64,000 bases of DNA from Megaleporinus macrocephalus (lineage: Eukaryota; Chordata; Actinopteri; Characiformes; Anostomidae). Below are positions 24,925 to 36,012 of this stretch, one piece after another. Below the pieces are notes generated by a model. That model searched no databases and was not told where the DNA came from. It worked only from the letters and a program-made list of their open reading frames with translations. Where the stretch lies: positions 32,240,582 to 32,304,581 of the forward strand of contig CM038704.1 in assembly GCA_021613375.1 (NCBI GenBank), in the 5' to 3' direction. The stretch's first letter is position 1; every line of letters starts with the position of its first letter. The translations under genes were made by a program, and so were the position numbers.

Positions 24925-25035
24925 CTCTGACGTAAAGGTTGGCTGGGGCGGAGTAGCGAGTTCCTGCGCTGTTCATGGCCACACATTCGTACTTGCCCTG
25001 GTCCGACTCCTCGCTGTTCTCTATCTGTAATGCAC
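24925..25035 (-). CDS. ptprf: LAR-type receptor tyrosine phosphatase, Ig2 second-part exon
   Basis: This 111-nt exon (37 codons, phase 1 in and out) completes the second Ig domain. It reads [12 protein letters not shown], then the DQGKYEC motif containing the second Ig cysteine (C18, pairing with C30 of the exon at 33410-33598), then [16 protein letters not shown]. The acceptor is TTGCATCTGCAG and the donor [20 protein letters not shown] is shared by LAR and PTPRD (PTPRS has GVRYSSPANLYVR). The exon can follow the Ig2 first-part exon directly (S-G-A junction) or with the six-codon microexon between them, without changing frame. Ig2 contributes to binding of postsynaptic partners in this family. 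Confidence 0.94.
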
Positions 25036-25530
25036 CTGCAGATGCAACACAGCGGGTTACGGTGAAGAAATACATACGCACATATGCACATGCACACACC
25101 TATAACATCAGCCACGCAGCATGGAAGCACTCAGATAAAACAAACAAGACAAGACTCGTGCTCTGATTATAACATCGATATAGTCTACTTAACGATTGAA
25201 AACAGCATCTTAATCTGTTCAACAAAGCAATGAGATGCTGTGTCCTAAATGCATACTAAATACTAACACTATATACTGTACACTAATACTAGTACTGCAA
25301 TATTGCAGCAGGTGCGTATACAAAATACGAACGTGGTAATTTGTCTTGAAAATGAAATGAACATGTATGATTTTGTCAAAAGAGGTGGCATCAATCCCAT
25401 ACCAGGTATTAGCTTCTGGCCATATCAGATGTGATTCAATTCTTTTACAAAAAGAGACAATGATAACCTACCAATATACAATAGCTCAAAATAAATAAAG
25501 CTTGGTAATTTTAAAAGATATGCAGTATAA

Positions 25531-25591
25531 GCTGATATATGCTCAGAATCAGTATATGCTGGTATATGCTCAGAATCAGTATATGCTGATA
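25531..25591. repeat. 27-bp tandem repeat, two copies and a bit
   Basis: The unit GCTGATATATGCTCAGAATC plus AGTATAT occurs at 25531-25557 and 25558-25584 with one substitution (GATA to GGTA), followed by the first seven bases of a third copy. Confidence 0.9.
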
Positions 25592-27758
25592 ATCTTTGGT
25601 GTCTGAAAAGAAATATGGCATTTATATATGCGAATGTACTTATTATAAGGCTGCAATGTAACACTATATACTGTACTAGTCCGAGTTAGTGTTTTGTCCA
25701 CAGTTAGGACACAGCAAGTGCTTCTTTATTACTAATTATGTAGAACCACTCAGCTAGACCTCACAGTAAAACATCTAAGAACTTGGGTTATGACTTTCAG
25801 CTGCACAACGAGAGGTATAGATCCAAAATAATCCTGTAGGTTTGAAGTGTGACTATGAGTGTCTGTTACTATTGCGTCTGTTATTGTCTCGTTCATTATC
25901 AGCCAGATGTCTGGATCTGCTGTTTGGCTCAAGGACAAAGGCACTTGAAGCTTTTTCAAAAGGGCAGAAATTACTGCCATTCAGCTATTTATAGAGCCAT
26001 CGACAGGAATCCGCAGCCAGTGACAAGAAGAGTAAACACTAAAAGGCGATGGAGATCCTGCAGTGATATTGTCATCAGTCTTTGTCCTCTTTAAAGCCAA
26101 AGCGAAAGCCATAAGCAAAGCACATAACACTGATCAATAAAAGCTCTCCACTTGCCTCTAATGGCTTTTAACAGTCACTCTGTCACTCCAAACAATTTCT
26201 CTAAGAGTTGCTAATGTGACACTTGTGAGATACGGTCATTTAAACCTGACTAGAGTGAAGATACTGCAGAGGGCTACGCTTATTACAGAATTAGCAGAAT
26301 TTACAGTCACTAAGTGAAGTAACCAACACTCTTTCTATGCTTCACCCACATATGCTCTGTTTCGAGGGTAGTACTGCAAGGCTAAATAGGATTTACAGAA
26401 TGCTGGCAGCAAATTAAGAAATTTTGGTATACTGTTTATTTAGTGAAGCTTGGCCAAAAGGTTAACGTGATGTGTAAGGTCTTTGACAGACTTCTTCAGG
26501 ATGAAGTATTTGTGGGATTCCCCAAATTACCCTGGAGTAGCTGGAGGTTAAGGGGAGTAGAGGTTTGCATACATGCAGTTTACATTTGACTAAACTTTCA
26601 TAAAAATTTGAAGCACACTTGTATAACAGTATTACTGAACATACTGTGCTTAGCATGTTGGCACACTCAGAACAGATAACTGTCTTAACTATTTAGCTTT
26701 TATGGTAAGTCTTGTCATATTAACTTGCTTCAGGCTTTTTTTAATGCAGCCAAACCAACTTGTAGTTACTGGCATCAGGCTAGTAATGTAGGCTCATTCA
26801 ACTTACTAAATGCCAGCCAACACATCAAAATATTGTACTGCCCTGCAGGAGGCACTTGTAAGAGATTCCATCCTCTTTTAATTAGACATTCACAAAAAAA
26901 ATCTACATTTTTTAAAGAGTCAAAAAAAACCCAATCACTAAATGTTGTTTATTTTCACTGTGAGAATGATTTAAACTGGGTTACTATTAATAAATGAGCT
27001 TTGAGTTCAGTGAATGATAAAAGGAATTATTACTCAGCACACACAGTGTATCCCAAATAATAAATCAAATTACATCACATCCCCAGACAAAAACAGAGCA
27101 TGGACGATACATGGATAGATCTCTTGAGCCTAGAAATTAGTTGATTTGAATCCAGAATGTGACATTAGGTTTAGAGGTTATCTCCATGTTTTTGGGGTTC
27201 TGTTATTTTTATTTATTTATGTGTTTTTCTTGGATAAGCTAGGATAAGATGAATTCTGCTACCTGACAAGGACCAACATGGTATGGCTTTAATTTTGTAC
27301 ATCGCCATATCTTGTTCCGACCTGGCTCCTGCAACAAGGATAAATCAAGTCTCTTTCACAATAACCCACCTGCTTCCAGCGCAGAGCAATTTTCTTCTTT
27401 GACATTTAGATTTCACAGTGCACAAAACACTCAAAACAAATGAAGAGCCAAAAACGGTGTGAATGTTTTAGTTTGGACTTGGACAGACAATTAATCCTGA
27501 GACTGTTCATATGGTTCAGCATAGCGTTACTGTGGAGGGATTTACTGCAACATACATCATGCAGTTTGAGATTAATGGAAGTGCGACGCTTAAAAAAGAA
27601 GTTACAAAGTTGTATTTCAGAAGGTTTCCTGAAATGCAGCATGAGGCGGGTTAGAGAGGCGCATCAGAAACTGAAACGCAATCAAAGGACTATGGAAGTA
27701 TGAGGACATATCAGAGAGAAAGTAGATCATCGCTCAACACTAACTTACTGCCTTTATA

Positions 27759-27889
<131 letters not shown>

Positions 27890-27904
27890 TACACACCTTA
27901 CATA

Positions 27905-28316
27905 TCTCTCTTTCACTCATTTTCTCTCCTTCTCACTCTTTCTCTCTCTCTCTGTCTTTCACTTTCTGCAATAATCTTGAAGGACAGAACAGCTTTCTGC
28001 TTATCTCTCTCCTTTTCCTTTGTCTTTCCTCACTTTCCTCTCCTTCCCATTCTTTCCACTCTCTCCTCTCTCTCCTCTCTCGCTCTTTCCACACTCCCCT
28101 CTCCCTTCTCTCTCTACCCTCTCTCTGCACACCCTCTGCTCGCTCTCTTCTCTCCTCTCACTCTCTTTAAATCTCTCTCTCCATGCTCTCTCGCTTCTTT
28201 CTTTCTCCTCTCACCTTTCTCTTCCCCCTTCTCTCTCTTCCCCTCCCATCTTCCCACTCTACTCTCTCTTTTTTTTCTCTTCTACCCATCCTTTCTCAAT
28301 ATATCCTCTCTGCTAG
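27905..28316. repeat. Pyrimidine-rich (TC) low-complexity tract
   Basis: About 410 bp that is overwhelmingly C/T on the plus strand, mostly TCTC, CTTT and CCTC words, with one mixed-composition interruption at about 27962-27998. In the transcript of the host gene it would be purine-rich. The overlapping plus-strand frames rich in Ser/Leu/Phe are compositional artefacts. Confidence 0.9.
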
Positions 28317-28818
28317 CCGTCATGTAATCGGTGATATTTCAGCCATATTTTTTGCTCTGGTTATAAAACTTTAAAGATAGCAGTTCTGTTATTAGCACTC
28401 TAGGAAGGAATTAGCAAGGCTGCTAAGCGCATTCATGATTAAGAGTGGTTTAATTAAATGAGACAATAAATAAATTATTTTACATAAAAAATGTTACATA
28501 CACAATTTTCCTGATACCCCCTAATATTCTCTATAGAATCAGACTTATAGAAATCTGCTACTACTGATTTTACAAGCATGTGTCTGTGTGTCTGTGTCTG
28601 TTAATGTATAGATACATGCTGTTATGTATAACCTGTTATAAATATTCTATTATCCATTTGACCATAGAATGCATTAAGTTTAAGCTTAAAGTGAGCCTTT
28701 ACATGAACATAATAATCTGCAGTTATCTGCTTATCTGTTCTGCAAACAGCATACTCTCATTTCTTACATCGGATTAAGACCCATGAATCTGATTAGAAAA
28801 CCTTACTCAGACTTCTTT

Positions 28819-28896
28819 CAGTTTTCTCAGCCTGTGCATCGGTGAAATCAGGCCTACTGTGGCCTGTTTTCACCGATGCACAGACTAAGAAAACTG
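28819..28896 (-). other. Long near-perfect inverted repeat (hairpin)
   Basis: Two 36-bp arms (28819-28854 and 28861-28896) are inverse complements with only three mismatches, separated by the six bases TACTGT. Arm landmarks are CAGTTTTCT at the outside, CTGTGCATCGGTGAAA in the middle and AGGCC at the loop. On the minus strand, the sense strand of the host transcript, two of the three mismatches would be G-U wobbles, so the intronic RNA should fold into an almost continuous stem. It could be a precursor-miRNA-like hairpin or a tiny palindromic MITE. Function unknown. Confidence 0.8.
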
Positions 28897-29520
28897 GAAA
28901 TAAGCAAGCGGTTAATACAACAACTGCAAGATGGCAACAAATCACTTTTAAGGTGGTGCCAGATCCAGATACATGCAAAATATGGGATTTAAATACTTAA
29001 TCCTCAAGACTGTGACTTGAAGTTTGTGGCATCAAGTTTGAGTTTTACGTTGCGATTATGTCACATCTTTATTATTTATTATTAGCAAATTTATTAGCCA
29101 GTTGCAAAGCAGAAATACGATTACTGACAGACTCATGTTGACCCAATGTTTCTCATCACCTGATTAAGTGCATGTAAATGCCTTGAAAGCTTATTGATAA
29201 ATTGTTTCTGTATTTAGTAGATTATTATGTGCATGTAAATGTAATTAATTCTTGGAGGAATGTGTTATAATTTAAGTAAGGAGTATGCATAATGCTATTG
29301 GTGGGTTCTAAGCTCCTGTTACATGTTAGCTACATTAGCTTTGTAGATACAAATGCAAAACAAATGTCAAACACCAAACATGACTTGGCTGATCCACTGC
29401 GTCAAGGGTCAAGAGGAAAACTGTGAAACTGTCACTTTAAACCTCCTAAAATTGATTAAATTAAATGATGGATCTATAAGTGTTTAGGTCCTGAGAAGAT
29501 TTTTATTTATCCACTAACAG

Positions 29521-29993
29521 GTACAACACCAGTCAACACTTTAGACCCACCTGGTTGATTTTGCATTTTGCAAACTGGACCTTCTTTGTAAAGCTGTGCA
29601 TGTGGCGGGCAATAAAGGCTCTTTTATGCTCAATGTTAAATACGAATTTGGATATAGCTCAAGTGAGACACAATATCAGTTTCATCTTATTGGTAACATA
29701 AGTGAAAAGAGTTCTCTGTCCACATGTTGCCAAATATTGTATGCCTTCACAGAGCAGCTCACAATGCTACCTCTATCAACCCTGCTTCGCTACTTCCTCC
29801 TCAGCCACCATGTTTATTGTTGTCAGAAACACTGGCCTCTAGACTGCCCTCTGGTGGATGTACTGCACAACATTTTTCAGTCTCTGTATAATTCTGTTTT
29901 CTGTTGTGTTGCTAGTATTGCAAAATGTGCTAAAGTAAAAATAAACAAAAAAAACTCTTCTATGAAAAGATGGGTCCAAATTTTTGACCGGTA
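29521..29993. mobile_element. Candidate non-autonomous Tc1-like element
   Basis: The left end contains ACCAGTCAACACTTTAGACC and the right end, inverted, ACCGGTCAAAAATTTGGACC. They agree at 16 of these 20 positions and resemble the ACCAGTCAAAAGTTTGGACAC-type ends of a Tc1/mariner family. Both sides show a GTA context, compatible with a TA target. A forward 142-codon frame starts inside (29596) and runs past the right end. It matches nothing I know and is probably chance. A lone right-end-like scrap also occurs at about 59315-59345. Confidence 0.5.
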
Positions 29994-30242
29994 CTTAAGG
30001 GGCATTTTTTATTTCACTAGCTAAGTCTGCTCTGTTCTGTAACTTTAAATTTGTCCTTATATAGTAGTGCTTTTGAAGTGGATAAATGAGATGAACTAAG
30101 GTTCATGCACAGAGAAGACAAGAGACAAAAGAGAGGGAGAAAGGAAGAGATAAAGAGAGACAAACGGAGAAAGACAAAAAACTGGATGAAGGGAGGTTGA
30201 GAAATGAGGCATTTGGACACTTTCAGTTTTCAGCATTCTTAC

Positions 30243-30260
30243 CTCTGATTGGTGTACCAC
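30243..30260 (-). CDS. ptprf: Microexon A of LAR-type receptor phosphatase (GGTPIR insert)
   Basis: Eighteen bases flanked by ACCTCACCAG on the 5' side and GTAAGA on the 3' side. The reading phase is 1 at both borders. Inserted between the Ig2 first-part exon (ending LRS-G) and the second-part exon (starting G-ALQIE), it adds exactly six residues, giving LRS-GGTPIR-GALQIE. GGTPIR is the hexapeptide of mini-exon A in PTPRD, and PTPRS has a related ...STPIR insert. In that family this cassette exon sits in Ig2 and modulates binding to partners such as IL1RAPL1, IL1RAcP and Slitrks. The human LAR reference isoform, as I recall it, lacks it. The exact peptide match, phase and splice sites make chance unlikely. 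The companion 9-nt exon (ESI in PTPRD) was sought upstream and not found. Confidence 0.88.
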
Positions 30261-30809
30261 CTGGTGAGGTAATTTGAATGCAAATAAGATTAAAGAGAAG
30301 CATTAGTACAGAGGTGAAAGAAAGAGAGAGAAAGAGAAGAAAAACGAAGAGAGAAAAAAGAAACGAGAAAATTTTCTTTTTTCTTTTTTTTAACGTGTGC
30401 AATCTTTCCCCATTCAATAAGAAGTCCAAGAAGAAATAATGGCACAATCTGACTGGTTCTCTGGATCACAAGCTGAATTCTGTGATTATATAGTGAGTGT
30501 AGTGCATGTATGTATTTTAGACTGTATATCGTATGCTGTACATGCTGTTTTCCCACTTAGTGTGCTGTTTCTTCAGTCAGTGACTCAGTGCTGATCTCTG
30601 GCTATTTTTAGTGTGCACCATATTCTCACTCCCAGCTCAACTGTGGCCTTTTAAATCCTACCAGAGCTCTGCACTGCATAAACCACACAAATCTGACGCA
30701 ATATAAAGAAAGAAAGCCTTCCTTATCAGCTGTTCAGTTCAAGCCACTGAATCGTTGCACTGTTTTCTACCTTGCATAAGTTACATTACAGGGCAAATAT
30801 GCAGAAGCA

Positions 30810-30879
<70 letters not shown>
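30810..30879. repeat. (TA)n microsatellite
   Basis: About 35 uninterrupted TA units, 550 bp upstream (in the transcript) of microexon A. Confidence 0.95.
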
Positions 30880-31910
30880 TATTTAAAATGTTCAGGTGTT
30901 ATTTAAAAAACGTTCAGGTGTTATTGTTATTAGTTATTATTAGTTAACATATGAATATATATGTATACTTTTGAAATAGTGTCTGAGTTTCACTGATCAC
31001 TGATTAAACAGCTATTTATAATAATCGTCATTAATTAAGCTATTTTATGACATTTGTTGTTTTACCATGTCTTAACATGTTTTAACACCTTAACACATCT
31101 TAACGCTTCACACGTACACTCCATATATCAATACTGAAAGTACACAAAAATTAATATGATACATAATAAAGTTTAATCATCATACTTTATAACAATGAAC
31201 CATATATTATGTTATTGTTTTTATTTCTAAATATATGAAGCCACTTTATCCAAAGAAGTATAATCAGAATAGTCTGTTGCTTTACAGTGCTGTTCGATAG
31301 GAAAAGATTTCTTTACACTGTTGATAAGAGTCCTTTATATTTATATACACCTTACTGAGTTAATCAAGCCATCAGATGGATCTGGTTCCTGTGGATCTGT
31401 TTACAGAAAAGTTTTGTAAGGACAATGTTTTATGCTGTAGTGTATGTCCATATCTTTAGCAGATGATTCATTTTTGGTCATAGTTTATAAATAGTGTGTT
31501 GGAGATTATTATGCAGATGCGTGAAATCTGGATGATAATCCAACCACTTTAGGGTGTGAAAACAGGAGTTTAGATTGTGAGGGAAGGGGGCAGAGATGCT
31601 GGGGGAGCCGCCGGAAACTGTGTGGCTTAAGAGCTAAAGGCATCAGCAGTTTGCCGAGGGCTTTAAGGCACACTGAGGCTTTAGGTAGAGCCTACAGTGC
31701 TGAATATGGACATGGCAAAAAATAGCAGAGCTTTACTATATTTTCACCATGGCCAGAGGAGAAGAAACACCAACATGGCTTCCCTTTTCCAGACAACATT
31801 TCTGTTCATCTTTTTTTAAGATATAAGGTAGGACCATTAAGTTTTCTCTAAATGGTATCCATTGGATCCGATGCATTAAATGTAAATTCATTAATAAAAA
31901 GGAAACCTAA

Positions 31911-32008
<98 letters not shown>
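31911..32008. repeat. (TATC)n tetranucleotide microsatellite
   Basis: About 24 uninterrupted TATC units. Perfect arrays of this length are typically highly variable in length between individuals. Confidence 0.96.
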
Positions 32009-33409
32009 CCTTCTGCATTCATGTTTTCTGTTTACTAGAGGTGCGAAAATCACAAGCTTAAAAGCATCTGGAGCAAAAGCTGCCTCTCTCTCTTTCTCTT
32101 GCTCTTTCTGCTTGCTTGTCACATGTGCTGCATTGTTGATCGACTGCTAGGGAGGAATCACTACTCTGGTAATTACTGTTAGGCAGAGACATGTTCCAGC
32201 CACGATAAGGCCCTATTAGATACAAAGGATGTTGAATTATTATTATATTTTTATGGGAGCGCAGAGAAGGCCGTTGTAAAAAAACCCACAACTGATTAGC
32301 ATTTTTTGATAGAAAAAGTCTCTTACCACAGGCTCATAATTTGAAAGCAATTCTAATCTCGGGATCAAATAATGGACTCTATCAAAACAAATAAATTACA
32401 TAAATGTCAAGTGTGAAGGATGTGTGAAGGATAAAGTAAACAGGAACTTGTTCATCAGTTTCGCTTTGTTGGCTCTCTCTGGTGACAAGGCTGATAGAGA
32501 TGGTCAGAAGAACTAGCTAAGTCATGTTAACGCTTAGTCCCGTGTTCCAGCCTGTAGGGTTACGGTCATTAACAACTGCCACATTTGCAAGGACACTGAG
32601 CTAAACTGTTCTAATGCAGACCTAATGCAGAGAAAGAGATTGTCTAAAACTTCCTTAGGCCTCAGGTTAATGTAATGTACCCTTTTACAAGATTTACTGG
32701 TTATTAACTCTTTGAAGTCTACTTTCCTTTTACTGCATTTACAGATGCAAATGCATTTACTGCATTTACAGATAATTGCATAATAATTAGCATAATAACT
32801 TTCAGTCATTTTATTTAACATCAAGGATGATTCTGTATAAAGTCATATAACAATGAAATACTCTATGATAACTACAGCTGTCCTAAGGTTCATCTGCTAA
32901 GAATTGTTTCATTAAATACAAGTATCTGCATGTAAGGAAGGTAGGTTAAGTACTGGAAGGTGGCTAAGCTAGTCTTGATTTTTGCAACCTTTTACTTTGT
33001 AGAGTTCATGTCTGGAGTTTCTGCTTTGGTTCTCTTTGCTTGGTTATATGTCTTGCACTATATTTCCTTTTATTCATATACTCACATCTTATTGATATAG
33101 CCAATACACAAAAGCTAAATAAACACACAGCAGTGATTTTAAACTAACATAACTAGTCTGGATGACCACAGTATTTCAGACTTTGTGTTTGGCCATGTGC
33201 ATCCACCGGGTGTTAACTTTAATGGCTGCAAAAATAGTTTTATTCCAATAACAGATAAGCCTTTGGAGTCATGCATGCTGTATCAATACAGATATAAACC
33301 AAGGGCTCACCCTACTTACTAAAAAACGTGTTGACATTAATTGCAGTGTAATTGCATTTCCTGAGAGTGTGTCAGAATGATGTGGGGTAAGTAGTGTGGC
33401 TCCTCTTAC

Positions 33410-33598
33410 CTGAGCGAAGCTGCTTTATTCTGCCATTGCTGCCGTTGATGTCAACGGGCAGGAAGTCCTTAAACCAGGAAATTTCAGGGTCGGGATTCCC
33501 ACTAGCTGCACAGAGCATGGTGGCTGTACGTGTCCTCTCAACTACTTTTAGCTGTGGGCCCATGTCTATAGTGGGAAAACCCTGTGGAATCTGGTCCT
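33410..33598 (-). CDS. ptprf: LAR-type receptor tyrosine phosphatase, Ig2 first-part exon
   Basis: This 189-nt exon (63 codons, phase 1 in and out) encodes the N-terminal part of the second Ig domain. It begins [18 protein letters not shown] and holds the family-invariant [20 protein letters not shown] (Ig cysteine C30), the core tryptophan W42 in [11 protein letters not shown], and ends [10 protein letters not shown] before [14 protein letters not shown] is the LAR form (EITWFKDF in PTPRD and PTPRS), whereas EDQIP resembles PTPRD. The loop contains an N-G-S sequon (D-I-N-G-S-N). The acceptor's polypyrimidine tract is formed by a TG repeat running into TTTTTGCAG. This is the most 5' exon of the gene that I can find; the preceding Ig1 exons are not recognisable in the window. 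Confidence 0.95.
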
Positions 33599-35959
33599 CT
33601 GCAAAAACACACACACACAACACACATTTACATATGTTTTTAGAAACTCTGTTATGCACAACTACTTCCTCTAGCATATTTATCACAAGTCAGTTTCTGA
33701 GCATAGAACTGCCGTTGTCCAAATATTTGGAGATTCTCAGCACAGAAGTGATATTGACGTAACAGCTGGTATATATTTGGCAAATCAGTGTTGCTGGAGT
33801 TTTTAGACACACCAGTGTTATAGTAATCCCAAACTTTTAAACAGTGATCCCAAATTTCAGAAGAGTATAATAAACCCTGCAAGATGTGGGATCAGATTTG
33901 TAGGGGGTAGATGGTTTAGGCCTGCTCCTCTGTGCATCTGAGCTGTGTGATGTGAGAATGGAGCAGAGAGGCGTGAGAGTGATGAGGAGAGGCGGAGTGG
34001 AGTAAGGGTGTGAAATCCTGCAGGAATGTAAATACGGCTGAGGCATGCCTAATCCACCCAGGGTGTTTCTGGTCATGGACGTGAGAGAGTGAGAGAGATA
34101 GAGAGAAGCATGCTTTCTCTCTTAAAGATCTGCTCAAGCATATAGGCTCTAAGAGATGGCTGCTCAAGACTAGTCCTGGATCATCTAGCCCTCTCCAAAT
34201 CTGATCCCAGTAATCTAACACCCAGCACAGTTTATTTTTAACTCTGTTACCAGCCTTCAGAGTTTAGTTCAAACTCAGCTCCAGCACACCTGATACAGCT
34301 TAACAAAGTCTCCAGAAGCTCAAACTTGCTCGTGTATGGTTTGAGACTGTAGTGTGCTGATCCTCTAGCCCTTCATCAATGGCCAGTTTCTGACCTGCTC
34401 CGGTTTGGCGTGTGCAAGGGACCAAACAGCTCTCAAACAGCGGCTTTAGGGGCCAAATGTAGTCGATATTACGAATTGCAATCGCTTTCTCAATTCTCTT
34501 GTATTTTTGAGAAACACATGAGAAAAAACCTGCAGATCGAACACACTCTCAGCAAATGTTTGAGGCAGAATGGATAAAATACTGGAAGGTAGAACTGGTC
34601 AGGCAAGAAGTCAGTGTTGACTTTCATTACGACAAAAGTCTAGATGACTGGATGTCTGGACAAATTTCTGCGTGTGGCATGAAACTAGCATAATTAGTGA
34701 GAAACCTAAACAAAATCCAGCTGCAGGCATGCTATCAGTCTTTCCCTGCCAACTGATGGTGTGGAAAAAACTATTGAGTGGAAAATGAGGTCTAAAAGCA
34801 CATCATGGATGCAAAGAAAGCATTTAGCCATCTAGCATTTATCCGTGGAGATAAGCACCAGAGACATTAATGAATGTGGGCTTTACCTTAAAGTGCATAA
34901 GGACCCTGATGTGTTTAGCTTATCGATTAGCTAAGAGATAATTCTATGTTGAATCACCCGGTATCAACAGTACTACCGAAATAAGATTCAACATCAGAAA
35001 AGTTGTCCAAATGTATAAACTTCAGTGGAAGTTTATGAATTAACTATGATGGAATAAAACTCAATAGTAAAAAATGTATTACACAAAAGTCCCTATAAAC
35101 ATATTCATTCAACTTTATTATTATTAAGTCAGGCTTATTTTTAAGTCAGGCTTGAAAAAAAAAAGTTATGCAATTGGCCACATTCTTTCTTTTCATAACA
35201 TTAGAACACACAATTAAAGTTTAGGCTTCACCTCCGCCTTAACTACTCTGATGTAATGGTCCTCATATGTAACAGGTGGTGTCGAGATTTCTAGAAGTGG
35301 TGGTAATGACCCAGTGTTGGTGTGAAACCGGACTCCGCTGGGTCATTAAACTTTCCTTTTCTTTTTCACAGTGAGCTTTGTCTCTATTGTAAGGTATTAG
35401 AGCTGAGAGGTAACAGTGGGGGTGAGAAGTTTGGGAAACCCTCAATAAAAAGCTTATGGAAAGGAGAGAGGATCCCACAGAGAGCAGCACAAATGAAGCC
35501 TGAGGAACTCCCTGGAGGGCATGATTCTCTCTCACTCTCTCTCTCTATTCTTCTTGGCCATCTTTTGAGGAACATCCTGTTCTGTTTTCAGAGTTCAGCT
35601 AAGGCTCTGGTTTTGTTGTTCTGCTGTTTGTGTTGTTTTCCTGCTGGTGCTGAAGGCCACTGTGTGTGCGGTTAATGAAAAGGTCACAATGAGGTCAAAG
35701 GGACATGCTGAGTGTTTTAGTAGAGAAAGGAGAACACACACAGTCTAGGTAATAGAGCTCAGTGGGATTGCACCATCAACACCACCATAAACTCAGCCCT
35801 GCTGATCAGCGACAGGAGAAGGGGCTTTAAGCATTTACGTCTCTAGCTATCTGTGTTACCACTCACTAGATCACCTAAACCTGACACCATACTGAACACA
35901 ACACCCTGTGTAGTTAATGTAGTTAAAAAGATAGAACATTAGATATCTTGCCTTTTGTT

Positions 35960-36012
35960 ACATTCTTTTAATCTTTGTGTTAATGTCCAAAGTTTTTTTT
36001 GGAATAAGGCTT
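35960..36012. repeat. Tc1 right-end scrap
   Basis: TTAATGTCCAAAG followed by a T-run and TGGAATAAGGCTTATA resembles the terminal GTGTCCAAACTTTTTTGGAATCCGG-type end of the Tc1 elements at 15694-16070 and 21928-23118. It is short and diverged, and no partner end was found. Confidence 0.35.

Larger units (their letters stand above)
30261..33409 (-). other. ptprf: Intron between the Ig2 first-part exon and microexon A (3.1 kb)
   Basis: A phase 1 intron with a GTAAGA donor at 33404-33409. Next to the microexon (about 30300-30390) is a short purine-rich stretch. A long (TA)n and a long (TATC)n lie inside. The rest has no recognisable content. Confidence 0.65.

Noticed and set aside
29596..30024. 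142-codon plus-strand frame
   Set aside because: Runs out of a candidate mobile element into unrelated sequence and resembles no protein family; kept only as a note under the element.
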